A stretch of 64,000 bases of DNA from Fibrella forsythiae (GCF_017353175.1 NZ_JAFMYW010000001.1:558001-622000), one strand, 5' to 3'; shown: positions 33,388-41,267, counted from the stretch's first letter. The notes: generated by a model not told the origin, from the sequence alone. Program-made: numbers and translations.

Positions 33388-33857
33388 CCCCTACCCTTGC
33401 TGACTATATGCTCCGTGAGGGCGAATAGGCAGACTCGATACAACCTAAGGAGCGAGCTACCTCAAACGCCCCCTAAACCCCCTTTTTAAACGATTTTTCG
33501 CCATGCAATCCGGTTGATTTTCCCCGGTTGTTGCGGATTACCTGTCGCAAGCTCACTAACCATTAAGCAACTTTAATTATAATAAAGAGACATATCACCC
33601 ATTGGGAAATACCAATGACGGCACTTTGCTCTACTATCTCATATAAACACCTCCCCTTCAGTGACTATATATTACCCTCCAATACGTTTCTAGCCTATGA
33701 AACGGTCACGGTTACTAAAACTAGCGAACCTTAACGCGTATTATCACGAACACTTGTGGTACAAACTTTGTACTATTGTAAAAAGAATCTGTCTAAGTGT
33801 TTGGACAGATCGCACAGACTCACACGTTGATACTATGTTAAAAGGGAGATTAAAGGT
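33388..33857. other. Intergenic region upstream of hicBA
   Basis: About 470 bp between the membrane gene and hicB. A 60-codon frame at 33697-33879 overlaps the hicB start and has a poor composition, so I do not call it a gene. A C-rich, A-rich stretch near 33460-33500 and the inverted repeat at 33787-33810 are the only visible features. The region probably carries the hicBA promoter. Confidence 0.5.
33787..33810. promoter_or_regulatory. Candidate HicB operator
   Basis: ATCTGTC (33787-33793) and GACAGAT (33804-33810) form a 7-bp inverted repeat with a 10-bp spacer, about 48 bp before the hicB ATG. Half-site centres are about 17 bp apart, which suits a dimeric DNA-binding antitoxin. Autoregulation of toxin-antitoxin operons by HicB-type antitoxins is well known. 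Confidence 0.5.
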
Positions 33858-34274
33858 ATGGGTGTCTACACCGAATTGAATGAAGGGCCTGAGTTGCTCT
33901 CGCATGACAGCCTAAGTATTAATTTCAAATCAAAAAACATTCAGGCCCAACTAAACCTCTACCATTTTGAGGATAACGGCTTCATGGTTTCGTACATCCC
34001 GTCGCTCAATCTATCTGCCTACGGAGAGACCATTGAAGAGGCAAAGCACATGTTATTCCACGAGGTACTGGACGATTTTTTTCATACGATTATTGACATG
34101 CCTGAAATGGCCGTATTTGAAGAACTAGGTAAACTCTGCTGGCAGGGCACTCGCGTTCAAGAGTCAAGGCAGTACAATAACTCGGCATATGTGGACAAAG
34201 AGGGCGTTTTGCGCGATTTTGATCTACCCCAAGATACACCAATACATCAGGAGTTAGTCGCTTACAATGGGTAA
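33858..34274 (+). CDS. hicB: HicB-like antitoxin
   Basis: A 138-residue protein. Residues about 20-85 have the HicB pattern: strand, then F-E-D-N-G-F-M-V-S-Y-I-P-S-L-N-L-S-A-Y-G and T-I-E-E-A-K-H-M-L-F-H-E, i.e. the partial RNase-H fold with a helix that follows G-E-T-x-E-E-A. The gene is immediately upstream of, and overlaps by 8 bp, a HicA-like toxin. It neutralises the toxin and is expected to repress the operon. Toxin-antitoxin pairs in prophages stabilise the element or act in defence. Confidence 0.75.
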   Translation: MGVYTELNEGPELLSHDSLSINFKSKNIQAQLNLYHFEDNGFMVSYIPSLNLSAYGETIEEAKHMLFHEVLDDFFHTIIDMPEMAVFEELGKLCWQGTRVQESRQYNNSAYVDKEGVLRDFDLPQDTPIHQELVAYNG

Positions 34275-34500
34275 TCATAGACCAATTGATAAGTCGTGTT
34301 GGATTGCCTTTCTAAAAGCTCACGGCTGCTTTCCGGCCAAAGGAACTAATCACTCGAAGTGGAAATGTCCTGGCTGTCTGCAATCAATCATTTTTAGAAA
34401 CGCGCCAAAAGAGATTCCTTTCACCCATATATCCACTAACCTACGGACAATGGGGATGACAAAAGAGTACTTTTTGGAATGGCTCGAAGAAAATTGTTAA
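34267..34500 (+). CDS. hicA: HicA-like toxin
   Basis: A 77-residue protein: F-L-K-A-H-G-C-F-P-A-K-G-T-N-H-S-K-W at 15-32 is the HicA double-stranded RNA-binding-like fold with the conserved G-[ST]-x-H (H29), the residue required for mRNA cleavage in HicA toxins. A C-P-G-C pair at 34-37 is unusual. The C-terminal helix (T-K-E-Y-F-L-E-W-L) completes the fold. It overlaps hicB and is followed by a strong terminator. HicA toxins cut mRNA and stop translation. Confidence 0.75.
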   Translation: MGNHRPIDKSCWIAFLKAHGCFPAKGTNHSKWKCPGCLQSIIFRNAPKEIPFTHISTNLRTMGMTKEYFLEWLEENC

Positions 34501-34501
34501 T

Positions 34502-34538
34502 AAAAAACGCCCCTCAACGTAGCTGAGGGGCGTTTTTT
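34502..34538. terminator. Strong bidirectional terminator after hicA
   Basis: AAAAAACGCCCCTCA (34502-34516) pairs perfectly with TGAGGGGCGTTTTTT (34524-34538) around ACGTAGC, with A-run on one side and T-run on the other. It ends the hicBA transcript and would also stop minus-strand transcription arriving from the tape-measure gene. Confidence 0.95.
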
Positions 34539-34548
34539 ATGCGATCAC

Positions 34549-34598
34549 CTACCCCGACAAAGTATCTTGCCTTGCCTTGCCGTCCGCGCTATTTGTAA
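34549..34598 (-). pseudogene. Second remnant of the tape-measure 3' end (copy B)
   Basis: On the minus strand these 50 bases read L-Q-I-A-R-T-A-R-Q-G-K-I-L-C-R-G, against L-Q-A-A-R-T-A-R-Q-G-K-I-L-G-R-G at the end of the intact tape-measure gene. The nucleotide sequence (for example TATCTTGCCTTG on the plus strand) matches the same place with one base lost. It lies 10 bp after the hicBA terminator, 490 bp from the intact gene end. Confidence 0.8.
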
Positions 34599-34670
34599 AT
34601 TTCGCAAATTGTTGCGCCGTACACATCCACTCAAAACGCTTTGGCCACATATACTGGCTCTCTTCAAGTC

Positions 34671-35057
34671 ATGAGCGACAAGACAATAGAACTATTAATA
34701 ACAGGCGGAATTGGGCTGATAGGCGGGGTTATCGGCTCCCTAATCGCACCTTGGGTAGTATGGGGGATAGAGCGCCGAAAGATCAAGATTAATAAAAAAA
34801 TAGAGTTACTAAACAAGGTTAGACAGTACACGGAAAGGCCTGATTTTGACAGGGTTGCCTTTAGTCAGACAGCTATATATTCAGAGATTAAGCCCTATCT
34901 AACTAAAAGTCTGATTGGGATGATTGAGCAAAATTCTGAAACAAAACTTATAACTATAAAAAGCCCTAGACACGGCCGTGGCATTTCATTAAATAACTTA
35001 TCTCCAGAGTTGTTAGATGAGATTGTAAGAATTGAGAAAGCGTGGGGGTTGATGTGA
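34671..35057 (+). CDS. Small membrane-anchored protein
   Basis: A 128-residue protein from the ATG at 34671. One membrane helix (I-T-G-G-I-G-L-I-G-G-V-I-G-S-L-I-A-P-W-V-V, about residues 10-30) is followed by a basic, helical cytoplasmic domain (E-R-R-K-I-K-I-N-K-K-I). No family is recognised. It is the only gene between the intact tape-measure gene and remnant B and reads towards the tape-measure stop. A lysogen-expressed exclusion protein would fit, by analogy with other phage cargo. Confidence 0.6.
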   Translation: MSDKTIELLITGGIGLIGGVIGSLIAPWVVWGIERRKIKINKKIELLNKVRQYTERPDFDRVAFSQTAIYSEIKPYLTKSLIGMIEQNSETKLITIKSPRHGRGISLNNLSPELLDEIVRIEKAWGLM

Positions 35058-35088
35058 TCTATGATAGCTGGCTATCAAGTTTCTTTAC

Positions 35089-38013
35089 CTACCCCCTTCC
35101 CAATATCTTGCCTTGTCTAGCCGTTCGTGCTGCCTGTAACTCTTGATCGTTGCCACGCAATTTACCAGTAACGACTACCTGAATACGTTCAGTCCTATTG
35201 TTTCCCCTGTCAAAAGTATTGAATCGTTCAACTGGAATGTTGGCGGCTGGTGAATCAAAACGTGCTGGTGAATAACCTACGGCCCCACCTCGCGCAAACC
35301 CTTGTGGTAGTTCGCCTACTCGGTTGAGGCTATTCAATGCCGATACACCGATTTTACGCACGGCAGCGGCTCGCAAAATATATTCGCCATTTGAGACGCG
35401 AATGGGTATCGAGTCCGAAGTACCAGACCCTTCACCACTAATATATCCCCCGGTAGCATATCCCTTGCCTCTACTAGCCAGCGCCTTGATAGCTCCACCA
35501 CCAACAAGCATAGCTGCCCCGGCTATACCTTGCCCCACACTCAAGGGCAAAGTTGTTCCTCCTAAAAATGGAGCCGCAAAAGCGAGTAGCTTTGACGACA
35601 GCAGCATTGATGTGCCAAGCTGTATAATAAAATTGGCTATACCATCCAATATGGTATCTAATGCGCTTTTAAACGGATCAGCCGTGCCGGTAACAAACGA
35701 TTCACCAATGCTAGCAAAAACACCTGCTACATTGCCTCTGGTAGTCTCTTTAAACTCTTTAAAGATGTTACCAGCTTCAGCCAATTGCTTTCGGGCGGCA
35801 TCACCCACCGCCCCGAACAGATCGCCAGTTGCGGCCTCCGCATTGGTGGCTAGTTTACCAATAAAACCCGGTAGCTCCCTATACTGCTTCTTTGCGTCCT
35901 CAACCGCTGCACTAGCTTCCGTAAATCTATCAAGTTGCCCCTGAACATTGTCTAACTTCTGGTCTACCTTAAACCCGCCAACATCAACCGCGCCAGGCAC
36001 TTTGGCTTTCTTGAGCTTAGTTAATACCCGATCAGCTTCGGCCAATTTGGCAACAAGCCCCTGAATATCCTCTCTAAGTTTGGGCGGAACTACCTTGCCC
36101 GCCAAATCTAAGTCGCGCGCCTGGTCGCCTAATTTACCTAGCTGCTCTGTGAGTTGCGCGTAAAGGGTTTTAGGCTCTTTATTGGAGATTAGGTCATCAA
36201 CCTCTTTCAGTTTTCTTTTTACAAATTCAATCCGGTCGGCTAACTCTTTAGGTATAGCCTTGCCAGGATTGAGCAAGACGAAGGTCTTAGCCTCGTTCTG
36301 TAGCTTGCTTAGATCCTGCGTAAGTAAATCATAGGTTGATTTTGCGGCAGGCTGATTAACGTTGGTCGCCTTGTTTTTCTTTGGCGGTTCGGCTCGCTCT
36401 AACCTAGCATCAAGGGCGGCTAAGCGTTTGGCCTTAATGTCGGTCAGTAGCTTACCATTAACGGCTAAATCCTTTCTCTCCTGCTCAAGTGCGTCGCGCT
36501 CTTTTTTGTACGCCTCAAAGGTTACAAGGGGATTGAGTTTTACGCCAGACTTTGCCGCCGATTTGGCCGATTCTTGATCGGCTTTTGCCAGACGTAAATT
36601 TTCCGAACGCAACTCAATTAGTAGCTTCTTCTTAGAGGCTAGCGTCTGTCTATCGCGCCGCAATTCGGGAGAGTCGAGAATGGTATCTTTCGACCGACTA
36701 TTAATACTAGCCTCCGAACGGACAATATCTGTCTGCAACTGTGCAAACTGAGCTGCTCGACCCGCGTAATCTTTGCCCGAAAACTCCTGCTTGGCTTTAG
36801 CTCTATAGGTTGCCTCTTCCAGTACGGGTGCCTTAATTGAGGCCAGCACCTTTGCTATACCTACTGCCGGAAGTACGCGAGGGGTTACTTTTTTGAAAAA
36901 GTCACCTAGTCCGCTTCCCTGCTTTGTTCCACTGTTCAACTCACGTAGCCCCTGCAATGTGTTGGCAATGCCGTTTCCGAACTTGGCAAAGAACGAGTCA
37001 ACCCCGGCCGTTTTACTAAATTCGGCAATGAAAAGACTTACCTGATCGGTCGCTCGCTGAAAGGAGCCACCTATACTGTTGGCGTTCGCTTCGGCTCCGT
37101 TAGCGGTCTTTAATAATTCTGCTGCGAATTTTGGCAAAATATCGCTACTCGCCAATTCGCCACGTTCCAACATTCTGCCAAGCTCCTGTGTAGAGACACC
37201 TACTGCCTTCGCCATCGTCCCATACGCTCCCGCAAGGCCCGATTCTGCCAGTTGCCCCTTTAATTCTTCCGCCTGGATTGAACCCTTGTTCATCATCTGG
37301 CCTATGGCCAGTAGGGCGCGTTCCGTCTGATTAGCGGTCAGCCCTAACCTTGCCGCCCGCGCCGTAACAGCGGCAAAAACTTTGTCGGTTTCTTTCCCGG
37401 CTAAAGTTGTTCCTTCCGATGAGGCCGTCAGGTCAGCATAGGAACTTGTAAGACTTTCGACACTCAGACCGTACCGATCCGACAGCGAACGCGTAATGTT
37501 GACACCACGATTGTAGGCGGTTTGCGAGGTAGTTGCCCCCTGTAGCTTTCGGTCAAGTCTATCGAAATCCTTTACGACTTCAAAGCCAGATTTTAGCGCA
37601 TTCAATGCGCTACCTATCGAGAGTATTCCACCCGCATAGGACAACAAACCTGCCGTACTCCCCGCTGAGGGAGTCGGGAAGGCACTATTGGATACGCCTA
37701 GATTCTGTAATTGTGAAGCCCTGGCCTGTAAATCAGCTAACTCTCGATTGGTGCGCGCAATAACCGACGTATCGAGTGATAGACTCCGCCGTTGCGTCAA
37801 AAGGGCGATACGGCTATTTATCTGATCAAGACTATTGATCGCGCGACCGGCTGTTTGCGCAAGGGCATTACCGAAGTTGCGGTCAAAATTTCGACCGGAT
37901 TCGGCGCCCTGCGCTTCTAGCCTGTTAAGCAAATTTGTTGCCCGGCCTATTACACGCTCAAAACCGGAAAGATTGCCGTCAATGCCGACAGAGAGTGAAG
38001 CAATTTCCGCCAT
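35089..38013 (-). CDS. Tail tape-measure protein
   Basis: A 974-residue protein that sets tail length and is ejected on infection. The N-terminal 150 residues are amphipathic helix (S-G-F-E-R-V-I-G-R-A-T-N-L-L-N-R-L). Residues about 185-300 hold the conserved tape-measure domain (T-N-R-E-L-A-D-L-Q and later G-Q-M-M-N-K-G-S-I-Q-A-E-E-L-K-G-Q-L), typical of TP901-1-like measures. Residues 400-720 are long charged coiled coil. A hydrophobic pair of helices follows (about 790-850), then a glycine-rich G-Y-A-T-G-G-Y-I tail and a C-terminal A-R-T-A-R-Q-G-K-I-L-G-R-G. The start overlaps the DUF6527 stop by one base. Its 3' end is the model for two remnants in the cargo region. Confidence 0.95.
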   Translation of the reverse strand: MAEIASLSVGIDGNLSGFERVIGRATNLLNRLEAQGAESGRNFDRNFGNALAQTAGRAINSLDQINSRIALLTQRRSLSLDTSVIARTNRELADLQARASQLQNLGVSNSAFPTPSAGSTAGLLSYAGGILSIGSALNALKSGFEVVKDFDRLDRKLQGATTSQTAYNRGVNITRSLSDRYGLSVESLTSSYADLTASSEGTTLAGKETDKVFAAVTARAARLGLTANQTERALLAIGQMMNKGSIQAEELKGQLAESGLAGAYGTMAKAVGVSTQELGRMLERGELASSDILPKFAAELLKTANGAEANANSIGGSFQRATDQVSLFIAEFSKTAGVDSFFAKFGNGIANTLQGLRELNSGTKQGSGLGDFFKKVTPRVLPAVGIAKVLASIKAPVLEEATYRAKAKQEFSGKDYAGRAAQFAQLQTDIVRSEASINSRSKDTILDSPELRRDRQTLASKKKLLIELRSENLRLAKADQESAKSAAKSGVKLNPLVTFEAYKKERDALEQERKDLAVNGKLLTDIKAKRLAALDARLERAEPPKKNKATNVNQPAAKSTYDLLTQDLSKLQNEAKTFVLLNPGKAIPKELADRIEFVKRKLKEVDDLISNKEPKTLYAQLTEQLGKLGDQARDLDLAGKVVPPKLREDIQGLVAKLAEADRVLTKLKKAKVPGAVDVGGFKVDQKLDNVQGQLDRFTEASAAVEDAKKQYRELPGFIGKLATNAEAATGDLFGAVGDAARKQLAEAGNIFKEFKETTRGNVAGVFASIGESFVTGTADPFKSALDTILDGIANFIIQLGTSMLLSSKLLAFAAPFLGGTTLPLSVGQGIAGAAMLVGGGAIKALASRGKGYATGGYISGEGSGTSDSIPIRVSNGEYILRAAAVRKIGVSALNSLNRVGELPQGFARGGAVGYSPARFDSPAANIPVERFNTFDRGNNRTERIQVVVTGKLRGNDQELQAARTARQGKILGRG

Positions 38014-38303
38014 TAATCCATATCGGTTAACTCAACGGTTTGACCGGCGAGCGGGTGGGTTGAATCAGGTAGGTACTGAATACGGCCAGCCGTCACGAAT
38101 GAATGGCAAACCGTCGGGCCGTTGGCGTTACCTGACCTGACCAGAATAGACGGTTGAATCGTGGGTGATTCAGAATCGTTATTATATGACCAGGTAGGCA
38201 CCCCCCGGTTCGGAATTGTATTGAAGCCGTGACCACACCCGCATCCCTCACAGAAGAAAAGGTGCGTAAACTGGCTATTGTCGTTTAGCGTCAGGATTTT
38301 CAT
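38013..38303 (-). CDS. DUF6527 protein
   Basis: A 96-residue protein: F-F-C-E-G-C-G-C-G-H-G-F, then P-T-W-S-Y-N-N-D-S-E-S-P-T-I-Q-P-S-I-L-V-R and C-H-S-F-V-T-A-G-R-I-Q-Y-L-P-D-S-T-H-P-L-A-G-Q-T-V-E-L. This is the DUF6527 pattern; cysteines and histidines suggest metal binding. It is a frequent phage tail-region protein, sometimes mislabelled as an ammonia monooxygenase. It overlaps the tail-chaperone extension by 4 bp (ATGA) and the tape-measure gene by one base, so it is made with the tail genes. Confidence 0.85.
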   Translation of the reverse strand: MKILTLNDNSQFTHLFFCEGCGCGHGFNTIPNRGVPTWSYNNDSESPTIQPSILVRSGNANGPTVCHSFVTAGRIQYLPDSTHPLAGQTVELTDMD

Positions 38304-38668
38304 GGAGTAGGAATGGCGTTTTGTAGTCGAGCCGTATGAGCATTGAGGGCATCAATGAAGGTGGAGGCCTCCTCGACCGAATTAACGGGTTGCGCCTTTC
38401 GGGTTTGGTCGGAAACTAGCGGAATGAGTTGCTCTCTCGTCCTTAGATCGGAGGTTTTCATTACACCGCCATTGTAGACCCGGAAGACGATCTCGCGCGT
38501 CTGCAGCCATCTTTCATTCAATAGCCGGTTGGCCTTCTTGATGTAGCCGTCCCGGTAGCGCAGGTACTGGCCGAAGGAGAAATCGCCGTAAAACTGGTCG
38601 GGCGTTAAGCCGATTTCTCCGAAGGCGTCGTCTTCGATTTCGCGCCACCAGTCGGCGACGCTTCGACG
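38300..38668 (-). CDS. Tail assembly chaperone C-terminal extension (gpT-like), reached by -1 frameshift
   Basis: This frame has no suitable start of its own, but it is open from the slippery site to a TGA at 38300. After a -1 shift the product continues R-R-S-V-A-D-W-W-R-E-I-E-D-D-A-F-G, then L-T-P-D-Q-F-Y-G-D-F-S-F-G-Q-Y-L-R-Y-R-D-G, which is protein-like and carries the P-x-[QE]-[FY] motif typical of gpT-like parts. The extension is 122 residues, giving a fusion of about 252 residues. In lambda-like phages gpGT binds both tail-tube protein and tape measure. It lies between the chaperone gene and DUF6527, where gpT is expected. Confidence 0.85.
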   Translation of the reverse strand, partial: RRSVADWWREIEDDAFGEIGLTPDQFYGDFSFGQYLRYRDGYIKKANRLLNERWLQTREIVFRVYNGGVMKTSDLRTREQLIPLVSDQTRKAQPVNSVEEASTFIDALNAHTARLQNAIPTP

Positions 38669-39057
38669 TTTTTTGGCTCTTCCTCCGGTTTGACTTCGGC
38701 CGCTTCATTTTGCTGGATCTTCTCCAGTTCGGCTTTTAGTTTGTCGAGGTACTCCTGGAAGGGTTCACCAACGATTGAGCTTAGAAAGGTTTCCATCAAC
38801 TTGACTTGCTGTTCCTCCGACAGCGTATCCATGATATCGCCTGCCTCACGGTCGGTCAATAGATCGTCGTTGCCCTGTTCGGCCCCGCCTTTTATCATCT
38901 CAATGACCGCCCCAATCTGGGTGGAGCCTTTGAAGGCCGCGTGTACAGATACAATGTTAGGCGCGCAGCCGAGCGCTTCGGTAAAACGGCGTAAGGCCAG
39001 GTTGCCAAACGCGAAATTGCGACCGCCGATTTTGGTCGTAAATACTTTGATAGCCAT
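38605..39057 (-). CDS. Tail assembly chaperone (gpG-like)
   Basis: A 150-residue protein between the tube protein and the tape measure, the standard position of gpG. Opening strands (I-K-V-F-T-T-K-I-G-G-R-N-F-A-F-G) lead into a helical domain and a charged, proline-rich C-terminal tail after about residue 118. A slippery heptamer at codons 128-130 diverts some ribosomes into the -1 frame, giving a longer form. The chaperones keep the tape measure soluble and recruit tube subunits and are absent from the virion. The start follows a terminator-like hairpin after the tube gene, which would lower its level relative to tube protein. Confidence 0.85.
   Translation of the reverse strand: MAIKVFTTKIGGRNFAFGNLALRRFTEALGCAPNIVSVHAAFKGSTQIGAVIEMIKGGAEQGNDDLLTDREAGDIMDTLSEEQQVKLMETFLSSIVGEPFQEYLDKLKAELEKIQQNEAAEVKPEEEPKNVEASPTGGAKSKTTPSEKSA
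38642..38674 (-). promoter_or_regulatory. Programmed -1 frameshift signal
   Basis: Minus-strand heptamer A-AAA-AAC at 38674-38668 sits in the correct zero frame (CCA AAA AAC). After a 6-base spacer, GCGTCGCC (38661-38654) pairs with GGTGGCGC (38649-38642, G-U allowed) around a GACT loop: an 8-bp stimulatory hairpin at the usual distance. Confidence 0.85.
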
Positions 39058-39066
39058 AGTGAAAAA

Positions 39067-39122
39067 CGGGAAAACTGTCCGGTGACTTCATGCTGAGTTA
39101 GTTCAACATGAAGTCACCGGAC
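39067..39122 (-). terminator. Terminator-like hairpin after the tail tube gene
   Basis: GTCCGGTGACTTCATG (plus strand 39077-39092) is exactly complementary to 39107-39122: a perfect 16-bp stem with a 14-base loop. On the minus strand it is followed by AGTTTTCCCGTTTTT. It lies between the tube stop (39135) and the chaperone start (39057) and probably causes partial termination, so tube protein is made in excess. Confidence 0.85.
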
Positions 39123-39134
39123 CGGGTGAAGAGA

Positions 39135-39563
39135 TTAGGCGACCATCGTAACGGTTGGTGCGCCGGTGATTTTGATGCTGATCGAGTAAGCCGCCCCGGT
39201 TTCCTGCGTGTACTTGCGGGTGAACTTGGTGATGTAGCCGAACACCTCGGTTGATTCCGTACCGGAGATCGTAGAGGCAATCGCCCACTTAATGGCGGTA
39301 CCAGCTACGAAAACGGCGCGCACGTCAGCAATCGAGGCCTCACCAGCGCCCGGTGCCGTTTCAATGAAGGCTTCGAAATCGATGGTTCCCGAGAGTCGCC
39401 CGGCCAGCGATTCACCGTACCGGCCGGATTGCTTATTAGAAATATCAATATCGCCGGCCGACTCATCAAAGGTTAAGTCTGTTTGCTTGGCGACCGTTTT
39501 CTTCGTCGCAGGGCTGCCCAGGTAGGCAGCGACCAGCATATTGGAGGCATTGAATGCAGACAT
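39135..39563 (-). CDS. Major tail (tube) protein
   Basis: A 142-residue protein with the TP901-1-like tail-tube pattern: T-D-L-T-F-D-E-S-A-G-D-I-D-I-S-N-K early, then Y-G-E-S-L-A-G-R-L-S-G-T-I-D-F-E-A-F (compare the W-x-x-x-x-x-G-x-x-x-x-x-x-x-G segment), and a strand-rich C-terminus ending S-I-K-I-T-G. It lies between the tail-terminator gene and the chaperone pair, the canonical place. It is followed by a strong hairpin, in keeping with high expression. Confidence 0.9.
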   Translation of the reverse strand: MSAFNASNMLVAAYLGSPATKKTVAKQTDLTFDESAGDIDISNKQSGRYGESLAGRLSGTIDFEAFIETAPGAGEASIADVRAVFVAGTAIKWAIASTISGTESTEVFGYITKFTRKYTQETGAAYSISIKITGAPTVTMVA

Positions 39564-39602
39564 GGTACTGATGGGTATGAGAGTGAAAAAAGGGACCTTA
39601 GC

Positions 39603-40034
39603 TTAAGCAGGGTGTAACTGGTGGTTGATCGTAACAAGGCGGCGAATGAGTGTATCGGTCGGCGTTCGGGTCGTCAGGGGTTTGGTGCCCTGAAACGAGT
39701 AGAGCCAAAGCACAAATCCCGCTACGGTCAGCGGGCAAACTCTCGGTGCGGGGAACAGTAGCGTGAGCAGGGCCGCAACGATACGTTCAGCGGGCAGGCT
39801 GCTAACCGGCCCCGGCGCAAAGCGCGTTACCACGTCGAGCGTTACCGTTAGCTTGTGGCCGAAACTGGTTTTGGTGCTATCGCTCCGGGTATCAGACCGC
39901 GTGAGAATGATATACGGTGCAGCGGCTTTGTCCGGAGCCAAACTGTCATAAACGGGAATACTGACGCCATCCACCTTAAACCCTGTTAACAGAGCGATGT
40001 AGGCAGCTTGCAGAGCGGGGCCGGGATCGATCAT
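39603..40034 (-). CDS. Tail terminator / completion protein (DUF3168-like)
   Basis: A 143-residue protein. An N-terminal helix (A-A-Y-I-A-L-L-T-G), the V-P-V-Y-D type segment (S-I-P-V-Y-D-S-L-A) and P-Y-I-I-L followed by a strand with K-L-T-V-T-L-D-V-V are those of DUF3168 tail-terminator proteins. It overlaps the HK97-gp10-like gene by 4 bp (ATGA). It caps the tail tube and joins it to the neck. Confidence 0.8.
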   Translation of the reverse strand: MIDPGPALQAAYIALLTGFKVDGVSIPVYDSLAPDKAAAPYIILTRSDTRSDSTKTSFGHKLTVTLDVVTRFAPGPVSSLPAERIVAALLTLLFPAPRVCPLTVAGFVLWLYSFQGTKPLTTRTPTDTLIRRLVTINHQLHPA

Positions 40035-40450
40035 CGCAGTAGTCGGGGTAGGTTGCGTTTAACGTTTTGCAGATATATTTCCGAATGCGCTACATAAGCG
40101 GGAATTAGGAAGGGCCGCGCTGGCAGATTTACCTCTTTGATACCTTTTCCTCGATACTGAGCCGCCAGGGCTTCGTACCCGGCTGGTATCTCGACCAGTC
40201 CACCCGTACCAAATTCCACGTAGGCCCAGTGCGGGGCATCGGCCAGCAGAATGAAACCCATGCCACCCCGCGTGAGCGTGAAATGAATCGAGGCGGCCAA
40301 CTCGCCGGTATCCCTTGCCGCATTGGCCTCCGCTTCTGCCGTCATCGCAATCGCCGTATTAAGCGTTAGCTCCTGAATGGCCGCTTTGGCTTTTGGCACC
40401 AGCGACAGCAGAATTCGTTTAGCCTGGCTGACGCCTTTGACATCGATCAT
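40031..40450 (-). CDS. HK97 gp10-like tail completion / neck protein
   Basis: A 139-residue protein: an N-terminal helix (V-S-Q-A-K-R-I-L-L-S-L), A-A-R-D-T-G-E-L-A-A-S-I in the middle and H-W-A-Y-V-E-F-G-T-G, followed by A-R-P-F-L-I-P-A near the end. The D-T-G-x-L-x-x-S-I and Y-V-E-F-G-T motifs mark the HK97-gp10 family. It overlaps both neighbours by 4 bp. It acts at the head-tail junction during tail maturation. Confidence 0.9.
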   Translation of the reverse strand: MIDVKGVSQAKRILLSLVPKAKAAIQELTLNTAIAMTAEAEANAARDTGELAASIHFTLTRGGMGFILLADAPHWAYVEFGTGGLVEIPAGYEALAAQYRGKGIKEVNLPARPFLIPAYVAHSEIYLQNVKRNLPRLLR

Positions 40451-40770
40451 TGCGCCAGGGCGATTAACCGGTATTTCAACCGGGTAGCGTCCACATAATC
40501 GACGTTCTGAATCGTCAGCATCTGGTCTTTCCAGCGCACGGAATGCCCCTGCTGAGGGGCGTAGGCCGGATTATTCCAGAAGACAATGGCGTATTGCTGC
40601 TTGATTGTCTGCGCGGAGCCAGTATCGTCGCGTTTGGAGGGCAACGGTTTCACCTCGCCGAGTTGTCGGTGGAGGCGTTCCGCCTCGCCCGTAAATCCGC
40701 CCAAACCGTCTGGTACCGGCACTTTGACGCCCCAAAACTCAATTGGCTGGCTGATAACTGGTGCTTTCAT
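40447..40770 (-). CDS. Head-tail joining (head closure) protein
   Basis: A 107-residue, strand-rich protein from the ATG at 40770, whose first base overlaps the upstream stop (TGATG). It has G-E-V-K-P-L-P, K-Q-Q-Y-A-I-V-F-W and W-K-D-Q-M-L-T-I-Q-N-V-D-Y-V-D, matching the layout of SPP1 gp16-like head-closure proteins. It lies between the connector and gp10-like genes, as in HK97 and lambda-like phages. It should seal the head channel after packaging. Confidence 0.8.
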   Translation of the reverse strand: MKAPVISQPIEFWGVKVPVPDGLGGFTGEAERLHRQLGEVKPLPSKRDDTGSAQTIKQQYAIVFWNNPAYAPQQGHSVRWKDQMLTIQNVDYVDATRLKYRLIALAQ

Positions 40771-41267
40771 CAGTCTGCCCAGGTTGCGCGCCGGAATTCG
40801 ACCACGAGTGCTTTCCAATTGCCCGGCTCCCCGAAACCAGACAGTTCGGCGGCCAGTATCACGACCGCCGTTTTGAACTGAGCAGGTACGAGTGCCGGGC
40901 CGCTATACCCTGCTTTGTAGGTCAACACCGTTAGGGCCGATGAATTGGCGTATTGGAGCGTAGCAAACGGCTCGTCAGTTAACGTCGCGCCAACGGGTAG
41001 GTCATCGGGCGGGGCGATGATCGGGCCGAATGGGATTTCGGCGTCGATCAAGCCCGGCCCGTAACTAACCTGTACCTGACACTGAGACAGTAGATGCCTG
41101 GTGAACGTCTCAACCTTACCGACCGCCGCCGCAATCGCCCCTTCCAATAGATCATTGTGATCGTCGAAATCGATACCTAACCGCTTTTTGAGCATCGGCA
41201 GGTAATCGCCCAGCGGTGGCTGGGTCAGGCGAGTTAGGCGAACGGCGGGCGTGTCGGCGTAGGTCAT
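40770..41267 (-). CDS. Head-tail connector (gp6-like)
   Basis: A 165-residue protein. Helical N-terminal region with P-L-G-D-Y-L-P-M-L-K-K-R-L-G-I-D-F-D-D-H-N-D-L-L typed as the gp6-like connector opening, in which short helices follow L-x-x-x-x-x-L-x-[IV]. The end (F-K-T-A-V-V-I-L-A-A-E-L) is the final helix that docks on the portal. It is first of a coupled run of four neck genes. It forms the adaptor ring under the portal. Confidence 0.8.
   Translation of the reverse strand: MTYADTPAVRLTRLTQPPLGDYLPMLKKRLGIDFDDHNDLLEGAIAAAVGKVETFTRHLLSQCQVQVSYGPGLIDAEIPFGPIIAPPDDLPVGATLTDEPFATLQYANSSALTVLTYKAGYSGPALVPAQFKTAVVILAAELSGFGEPGNWKALVVEFRRATWAD

Noticed and set aside
33697-33879. A 60-codon plus-strand frame before hicB
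   Set aside because: It overlaps the hicB start and contains the inverted-repeat operator; composition is poor.
38514-38708. A 64-codon frame overlapping the chaperone end, at first taken for the gpT part
   Set aside because: It is in the +1 frame and almost entirely arginine-rich nonsense; the -1 frame gives the protein-like extension and matches the slippery site.
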